NCBI GenBank assembly: GCA_964572855.1
Contig: CAZNGF010000044.1
Coordinates: 1-24,837 of the forward strand
From: CAZNGF01 sp964572855
GTDB lineage: Bacteria; Bipolaricaulota; Bipolaricaulia; RBG-16-55-9; JAJCYT01
Length of the DNA: 24,837 nt
Direction of reading: 5' to 3'
The notes below the pieces were generated by a model. The model was not told where the DNA came from and made no database searches. It saw only the letters and a list, made by a program, of their open reading frames with translations. This document shows positions 20,379 through 24,837 of the stretch, piece after piece; within the stretch, counting starts at the first letter, position 1, and each line of letters opens with the position of its first letter. Position numbers and translations under genes: made by a program.

Positions 20379-22667
20379 TCAGGACAACGGGCCGGGACGG
20401 CGCCGGGCGGCGGAGCTCAGCAGCAGGAGCGCGGGGATCAAGCGCAGCGTCGTGACGAAGGCGATCAGGACCGTCAAGCCCACCAGCGCGCCGAAGGCGA
20501 TGTTGGCCGTGAACTTCGAGCCCAACATCACCGAGAACCCCAGGCCCAGGCTGAGCGTGTTGTAGAGCAGCGCTCGGCCCGTGGAGGCCATGGCCTCGTG
20601 GATCGCCTCGGCGGGCGCGCGCTCGGTCCGCGCCTGCGTGTAGCGCGCGATGAAGTGGATGGCAAAATCCACCCCGATGCCGATCGAGACGCTGGCCACC
20701 ATGACCGTGCCGAGGTCGAGCGCGATGCCCGCGTAGCCCATCAGCCCCATCGTGATCCCCACCGCCGAGGCCAGCGGCAGGATCCCGATCGCGCTCAGCC
20801 GCAGCGAGCGGGTCAGGATCCAGAGCATGATCCACACCAGCAACAGCGACAGCAGCAGGCTCCGTACCTGGCTGGCGATGAGCGTCTCGCCCAGCCGCAG
20901 GCCGAACATGGGCGGGCCCGTGATGCGCGAGTCGGCCTCCGGGAAGTGTTCTGAGACGTAGTCCCGGATCTCGACCACCAGGGGGCGCAGCGCTTGCAGC
21001 GAGACCGAGGCCACCGTGAACGTGACCTGCCCCGAGGCATAGTTCGAACTCACCAGCGTATCGAGCCCCGTGCCGCCCCCGAACTCGAACAGCAACAGTT
21101 CCTGGGCCACCACCCGGATGTCGTCGGGCACCCGGTCGTGCGCGGGGTCGTCGCCGTGCAACGAGACGTTCAGCTCGCGCACGACGTCGACCAGCGAGCT
21201 GCCCACGCCCACGTGTTCCAGCGCCTCGACGTGGTTCTGAAACGCCTGGACGCGCCGGAGCCACTCGGGATCCTTCCAGCGGTCGGGCTCGCCCGTCTCG
21301 AGCGTGACGCGCAACGTGAGGCTGCCGCCGAACTCTCGTTCGATCCAGCGGGCCGAGCGCACGACCGGCAGGTCCGAGCGCACGTAGTCCAGCGGGTTGT
21401 TGTTGATCTGGAGCTGCGGGATGCCGAGCAAGAAGAGCGCCACAACGCCCAACGAGCCCGCCATCCAGAGCCGGGCGCCCCGCACCGTTTGGACGCCGCC
21501 GCGGGCGAGCCAGGCGCCCTTGCCCTCCCCCATGTGGGCGGCCGAGCGCGGCGCGAGCAGCACCAGAACGGCCGGCAAAAACGTGAGCGAGATGACCATG
21601 GCGAACAAAATCCCCACCGCGGCCGCGATCCCGAACTGCTGGATGATCACGCTGTACGAGGTCGACAGCCCCAGGAAGCCCGCCGCCGAGGTCAGACTCG
21701 TGTAGAGCACGGGCCTGCTCAATGCCCGCAGCGTGGTCTCGAGCGCACGCCGCGGGTCGGGCTCGCGGTGCAGCACCTCCTGGTAGCGGGTCAGGATGTG
21801 GATGCTGTCGGCGTTGGCGATCGCGATCAGGATCACCGGGATCACGACCGACACGATGGTGAGCTCGAAGCCCACCAGCGCCATCCAGCCCACGGTCCAG
21901 AGCACGCTCAGCAGCACGACCGATAGCGGCAAGACCGTGCCGCGTATCTGCCGAAAGCTGAACAGGAGCACGCCCAGAAGTACCAGAACGGCCAGCGGGA
22001 TGAGCGCGCGCAGGTCCTCGATCATGGCCACGCGCACTTCCGAGGTGATGTAGGGCCCACCGGAGAGGCGGAAGGCCTCGGGCCCCTGGAACGGGACCAG
22101 CAGTTCCTCCACCGCGCGCACGAACGCGATCTCCTCGTCGCTGTCCACGATCTCGACGCGTTCCTCGACGATGATGAGCGTCGCGGTCAGGTCGTCGTTT
22201 AGCAACAGCCGGCGCAGGAGGCGCTCTTGTAACACGGTCTCCCGCAAGGCCGCCACCTCGGCGGGCGATTTCGGCACGGCGCGGGCCGCCGGGCGCACGG
22301 TGAGCGCGGCCTCGCTGCCCTCAACGACTTCGGCGTTGAGCAGGCTGCGCACGTCCTCGACCCAGACGTCCGGGAGCGCCTGCAGCGCCTCGGTGATCCG
22401 CTGGATCTTCTGGAGCGTGCGGGCGTTGAACACGCCCTCCTCGGCCTGGACCGCGATCAGCAGATAGTCCTGCGAGCCGTACTGCCGGCTGACGGTGACG
22501 TAGTCCTGCACGCTTGCGTCCTGCGTGGGGAGCATTTTTTGCAGGTCGGTCGAGAAGCCAACCTGCAGCGCCGACCACCCCAGCGCGGCCGAGAGCGTGG
22601 CCAGTGCCAGCAACACCCGAATCGGGTGGTCGAGGACCGCGCGGAGGAAGGCTCGCATGAGCCACAT
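20379..22667 (-). CDS. RND/MMPL-family exporter (complete)
   Basis: A 762-residue inner-membrane protein with two repeats, each one helix, a large periplasmic domain and five helices. Repeat 1 has VLDHPIRVLLALATL, MLPTQDASVQDYVTVSRQYG, and LTIVSVVIPVILIAIANADSIHILTRYQE. Repeat 2 has ADSRITGPPMFGLRLGE and LDLGTVMVASVSIGIGVDFAIHFIARY, the paired acidic residue segments of the sterol-sensing-like MMPL group. Such proteins export lipids, hopanoids or hydrophobic compounds. Start at ATG 22667 is chosen because the frame's upstream part (to 22745) reads through a terminator and a second hairpin; ATG 22658 is also possible. No membrane-fusion or outer-membrane partner is adjacent. Confidence 0.88.
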   Translation of the reverse strand: MWLMRAFLRAVLDHPIRVLLALATLSAALGWSALQVGFSTDLQKMLPTQDASVQDYVTVSRQYGSQDYLLIAVQAEEGVFNARTLQKIQRITEALQALPDVWVEDVRSLLNAEVVEGSEAALTVRPAARAVPKSPAEVAALRETVLQERLLRRLLLNDDLTATLIIVEERVEIVDSDEEIAFVRAVEELLVPFQGPEAFRLSGGPYITSEVRVAMIEDLRALIPLAVLVLLGVLLFSFRQIRGTVLPLSVVLLSVLWTVGWMALVGFELTIVSVVIPVILIAIANADSIHILTRYQEVLHREPDPRRALETTLRALSRPVLYTSLTSAAGFLGLSTSYSVIIQQFGIAAAVGILFAMVISLTFLPAVLVLLAPRSAAHMGEGKGAWLARGGVQTVRGARLWMAGSLGVVALFLLGIPQLQINNNPLDYVRSDLPVVRSARWIEREFGGSLTLRVTLETGEPDRWKDPEWLRRVQAFQNHVEALEHVGVGSSLVDVVRELNVSLHGDDPAHDRVPDDIRVVAQELLLFEFGGGTGLDTLVSSNYASGQVTFTVASVSLQALRPLVVEIRDYVSEHFPEADSRITGPPMFGLRLGETLIASQVRSLLLSLLLVWIMLWILTRSLRLSAIGILPLASAVGITMGLMGYAGIALDLGTVMVASVSIGIGVDFAIHFIARYTQARTERAPAEAIHEAMASTGRALLYNTLSLGLGFSVMLGSKFTANIAFGALVGLTVLIAFVTTLRLIPALLLLSSAARRRPGPLS

Positions 22668-22675
22668 GCTATCGG

Positions 22676-22695
22676 CTCGCCCCGGTCGGGGCGAG
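22676..22695. repeat. Perfect hairpin just upstream of the RND exporter start
   Basis: CTCGCCCC-GGTC-GGGGCGAG is an 8-bp perfect inverted repeat 9 bp from the ATG on the minus strand. In the mRNA leader it could mask the ribosome site, and no good Shine-Dalgarno sequence is visible there. Confidence 0.5.
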
Positions 22696-22713
22696 GGACG
22701 GGCAGGGAAGAGG

Positions 22714-22737
22714 AAAAGCACCCCGAAAGGTGCTTTT
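22714..22737. terminator. Bidirectional hairpin terminator
   Basis: AAAAGCACC (22714-22722) and GGTGCTTTT (22729-22737) form a perfect 9-bp stem with a 6-nt loop; A-run on one side and T-run on the other let it act in both directions. It lies upstream of the RND gene, so it shields the two divergent genes from each other's read-through. Confidence 0.65.
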
Positions 22738-22746
22738 CGAATCACT

Positions 22747-23050
22747 TAGGGAAGCTCGAATGTCTAGAAGGGCTCTCTCGTATGCGCAGTCTACCCCGGG
22801 CGGAGTGGAAAGGACATGGAAGTCAGGTGAAAATTCGGTTCAAATACGTTTCGCGCCAGCCGTTCCCCTCACCGGACCGGGAGGCGGGCTTGAAAGGCGA
22901 CGGCGGGCCCCGTACGCTCCGGGCCTACGGGGTGGCGTGGCAACCCGTCGATCAACAGCCTCATCTCCCAGCGCGCGCCAGGACCGCGGGACGGGGCGAG
23001 GCCCTGGGGCGTCGCATCCCTCCCTCGACCCGAGCACAAAAGGAGACCCC
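22747..23050. other. Intergenic region of about 300 bp upstream of the thioredoxin-fold gene
   Basis: No supported gene is seen. The only structure is a 7-bp inverted repeat, CCCCGTA (22908-22914) with TACGGGG (22926-22932). A TTGAAA at 22890 could be a -35 box, but no convincing -10 follows. The stretch up to about 22860 is less GC-rich than the rest. Confidence 0.4.
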
Positions 23051-23632
23051 ATGACCCCCGAATTCCTCTGCGAGCGCTTTCGCTCCGGGCTCGCCTTCGA
23101 GCAGTTCCGGGCCGAGGCTCTGGACCACCGCGAGGTGTTCCAATCGTTCTACGACGCGCTGGACGTGCCCGACGAGGTCGCTCGAGCGTTCCGATCGCTG
23201 GTCGACCGACACGGCGGCCGGGTCCACGTGCTGGCCCTGGCCGAGGACTGGTGCGCCGACGCGGCGCGCGCCCTGCCGCTGCTGGCCCGCCTGAGCGAGG
23301 CCGTCGAGGGCCTGACGTTGCGGGTCCTGCACGCCGAACACCCGGACAACGAGGCGCTCGCGCGCCGCTGGCCCAAAGGCGCACGCCACCCGATCCCGGT
23401 CGTCGTGTTCCTCGACGCGGATTTCGAGGAGATCGGCCACTGGATCGAGCGCAGCGCGTCCGGCGACGCTTTTCTGAAGGCCAAGCGCGCCGAGCTGGCC
23501 GACCTGGAACAGCGCGAGTTTTTCAAGCAGGTACGCCCACTGATGATGGACGCGTTCCGCCAGCGGCTCTGGCGCGACACGCTGGACGAATGGCTGCAGG
23601 CGCTGGCGGCCCAGCGCCTGCAATCCGTCTAA
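23051..23632 (+). CDS. Thioredoxin-fold protein with a WCADA motif
   Basis: A 193-residue protein matching the thioredoxin-like family with the EDWCADAARALPLLARLSE block. Related proteins have WCGDA, with one Cys in place of the CxxC of true thioredoxins. A cis-Pro region follows (HPIPVVVFLDADFEEIGHW), as in the thioredoxin fold. Only one active-site Cys is present, so disulfide exchange of the classical type is unlikely; thiol-based reduction or a structural role fits better. AAAAGGAGA lies before ATG 23051; the frame is open further upstream without a good start. Neighbours do not reveal a pathway. Confidence 0.8.
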   Translation: MTPEFLCERFRSGLAFEQFRAEALDHREVFQSFYDALDVPDEVARAFRSLVDRHGGRVHVLALAEDWCADAARALPLLARLSEAVEGLTLRVLHAEHPDNEALARRWPKGARHPIPVVVFLDADFEEIGHWIERSASGDAFLKAKRAELADLEQREFFKQVRPLMMDAFRQRLWRDTLDEWLQALAAQRLQSV

Positions 23633-23671
23633 GCTCGTCGGCCCCGCTGTCAGCTTATGCAGGGGAGGGGC

Positions 23672-23705
23672 TACAATTGGTCTGACCACTTGACAAATTG
23701 ACCAA
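23672..23705. promoter_or_regulatory. FadR-type operator with overlapping -10 box
   Basis: TACAAT (23672-23677) is a good -10 hexamer. Directly after it lies the perfect palindrome TGGTCTGACCA (23678-23688), matching the TGGTnnGACCA form bound by FadR-subfamily GntR regulators. A further half site, GACCAA (23700-23705), mirrors TTGGTC at 23677. It sits 38 bp before the GntR start codon and should mediate autoregulation. Confidence 0.65.
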
Positions 23706-23725
23706 AGCGGGGCTAAGGTGACACC

Positions 23726-24436
23726 ATGAAGACGTTCAACCGGATCGAATCCAAGCGCAAGAGCGCGTACGCCGCCGAGCAGATCCTGGAGGCGATCCGC
23801 GCCGGCCGCTACGGCGTGGGCGACCGGCTGCCCCCCGAGCGCGAGGTGGCCGAGCAAATGGGCATCAGCCGTCCCCTGGTGCGCGAAGCGCTCAGCGCGC
23901 TGCAGATCGTCGGCGTGCTCGAAAGTCGGCCCGGAGACGGCACCTACGTCACCCGCGGCGCCAGCGCTGCGGACGCGCTCCCGGCCCTCTGGCTGATCGA
24001 GCAGAGCGACAGCTTGGTCGAGGCGTTCGAGGCTCGGCGCTTGCTGGAGGAGGGCATCGTCGCGCTCGCCTGCCGCAAGGCCGAACGCGACGACCTTGCG
24101 CGCCTGCGCGGGGCGCTGGAAGCGCTGGGCCAGGCGGCCGAGGCCGAGGACTTCGAGGCCTTCAACGATGCCAACGCCGCGTTCCACCGCGCGCTGGCGC
24201 GGGCCGCCCACAACGGCTTGCTCGAACGCGCGCTCTGCCCGCTGCTCGACGTGCTGCACCAAGAATTGCCCCAAAAGTTGCGCGCCTCGTTCTACGGCTC
24301 GGACCGGGCACGGTTCCGCGAGACGTACGAGATGCACCTGGAGATTTTAAACGCGCTCGAACGGCGCGACGAACGCCACTGCGCCAGCGCCATGCGCGCC
24401 CACTTCGAGGTGTTCGAACGCGACCTGAACGCCTGA
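23726..24436 (+). CDS. FadR-subfamily (FCD domain) GntR transcriptional regulator
   Basis: A 236-residue regulator. The winged helix, residues about 13-75, reads AYAAEQILEAIRAGRYGVGDRLPPEREVAEQMGISRPLVREALSAL...GVLESRPGDGTYV, a textbook GntR block. The C-terminal all-helical FCD domain has EARRLLEEGIVALA, NDANAAFHRALARAAHN and the metal-binding His pattern (D-x3-H with H in MHLEILNAL and MRAHFEVF). Such regulators sense carboxylates, acyl-CoA or sugar acids. AAGGTGA precedes the ATG. The next gene is a peptide-type ABC substrate-binding protein, so control of that uptake operon is likely. Confidence 0.9.
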   Translation: MKTFNRIESKRKSAYAAEQILEAIRAGRYGVGDRLPPEREVAEQMGISRPLVREALSALQIVGVLESRPGDGTYVTRGASAADALPALWLIEQSDSLVEAFEARRLLEEGIVALACRKAERDDLARLRGALEALGQAAEAEDFEAFNDANAAFHRALARAAHNGLLERALCPLLDVLHQELPQKLRASFYGSDRARFRETYEMHLEILNALERRDERHCASAMRAHFEVFERDLNA

Positions 24437-24456
24437 GGCGCCCGCGGGAGGTGGTT

Positions 24457-24466
24457 NNNNNNNNNN
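24457..24466. other. Assembly gap of 10 N
   Basis: Ten undetermined bases between the GntR gene and the substrate-binding protein gene. The true length is not known, and a promoter or operator for the transporter may be lost here. Confidence 0.9.
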
Positions 24467-24527
24467 CCCTGTGACGCTCTCGACCCGCCCTCTCACCCGT
24501 ATTTCGTCCATTCCCAAAGGAGGTCCC

Positions 24528-24837
24528 ATGTTTGACCGACTCGACGCAAAGGCCCGCGAGCGCGTGCAGCGGGAGTTCAAGGACGCGCACGACTTCGACC
24601 CGAAGGATTCGCTGTTCAGCCTGAGCCGCGGCGAGCTGCGCGGCCCCAAGCTGAGCCGGCGCGCCGTGCTGCGCCTCATGGCCGCGGCCGGGATGCTCAC
24701 CACCTGGCACCTGATGCCGCGCGCGGCCCGCACGGCCCGGGGGCAAAGCGGCGGCGAGCTCACAGCCGGCTGGGCCGGCACGGGCAGCATCGAAACCCTC
24801 GACCCGGCGCAGATCAACCAGGTGTTGCAGTTCCAGA
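24528..24837 (+). CDS. ABC transporter substrate-binding protein, family 5, N-terminus
   Basis: Visible are 103 codons to the window end. ATG 24528 follows AAAGGAGG. A hydrophilic start of about 45 residues precedes a twin-arginine-like leader, LSRRAVLRLMAAAGMLTTWH, unusually far from the N-terminus. The mature part starts near ARGQSGGELTAGWAG and continues GSIETLDPAQINQVLQF, the first strand of SBP_bac_5 (peptide, nickel or opine type) proteins. It probably binds oligopeptides or related solutes for an ABC permease encoded beyond the window. The upstream FadR-type gene is the likely regulator. Confidence 0.75.
   Translation, partial: MFDRLDAKARERVQREFKDAHDFDPKDSLFSLSRGELRGPKLSRRAVLRLMAAAGMLTTWHLMPRAARTARGQSGGELTAGWAGTGSIETLDPAQINQVLQFQ

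Noticed and set aside
22830..22860. GGTTCAAATAC resembling a tRNA T-loop
   Set aside because: No acceptor, D-arm or anticodon stem can be paired around it.
23630..23657. TAAGCT/AGCTTA as terminator after the thioredoxin-fold gene
   Set aside because: Only 6 bp, A/T-poor loop of 16 nt and no T-tract.
22961..24337. 458-codon minus-strand frame across the thioredoxin-fold and GntR genes
   Set aside because: Antisense to two recognisable proteins, with no domain of its own.

Overview
The window is high-GC bacterial DNA, densely coding on both strands, with two runs of N (1645-1744 and 24457-24466) that mark a scaffolded draft, probably a metagenome-assembled genome. No rRNA, tRNA, CRISPR array, transposase or prophage gene was seen. 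A member of Chloroflexota is my best guess. It rests on the mix of a Tat-exported NarG-like reductase with an EB_dh-type gamma subunit, a family 5 ABC substrate-binding protein with a Tat-like leader, and abundant GTAGGGG, CCCTCTCCC and GTCATTCTGAG hairpin repeats. It is inference only; no marker gene settles it.

Layout. 1-1070: the 3' part of a parallel beta-helix protein, visibly less GC-rich than the rest, closed by a strong terminator. 1207-2598 (-): hisS, interrupted by a 100-N gap that probably hides no real sequence. 2737-3672 (+): an EamA/DMT permease whose stop codon lies in the arm of a repeat element. 3885-13335 (-): the centrepiece, ten genes reading rrf2, narG-like, narH-like, EB_dh gamma, TorD/NarJ chaperone, uspA, 45-aa membrane protein, ccoN-like, a CcoO/caa3-type cytochrome c fusion, and a two-part small membrane protein. 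Most junctions overlap or abut. 13473-14902 (+): a divergent tetR with a truncated RND/MMPL gene. 14977-16458 (-): aldehyde dehydrogenase. 16563-16703 (-): 46-aa membrane protein. 16827-18356 (+): enoyl-CoA hydratase and metallophosphoesterase. 18645-19586 (+): group 2 type sigma-70 factor preceded by a possible leader peptide. 19745-20341 (-): nitroreductase. 20379-22667 (-): complete RND/MMPL exporter. 23051-23632 (+): thioredoxin-fold protein. 23726-24436 (+): FadR-type regulator. 24528-end (+): start of a peptide-type ABC transporter substrate-binding protein.

How the genes work together. The rrf2-to-cytochrome block reads as one respiratory transcription unit. An Fe-S or redox-sensing Rrf2 regulator controls a periplasmic type II molybdenum enzyme (alpha, beta and haem-b gamma, with its own chaperone) that exchanges electrons with c-type cytochromes. 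The same unit encodes a cbb3-like oxygen reductase with two c haems. This would suit an enzyme that feeds electrons to oxygen (for example nitrite oxidation) or a switch between nitrate and oxygen respiration; sequence alone cannot decide. The rrf2/tetR intergenic region holds two near-consensus sigma-70 promoters arranged as mirror images, with the two -35 boxes inside the arms of one 12-bp inverted repeat and each promoter overlapped by its own candidate operator.
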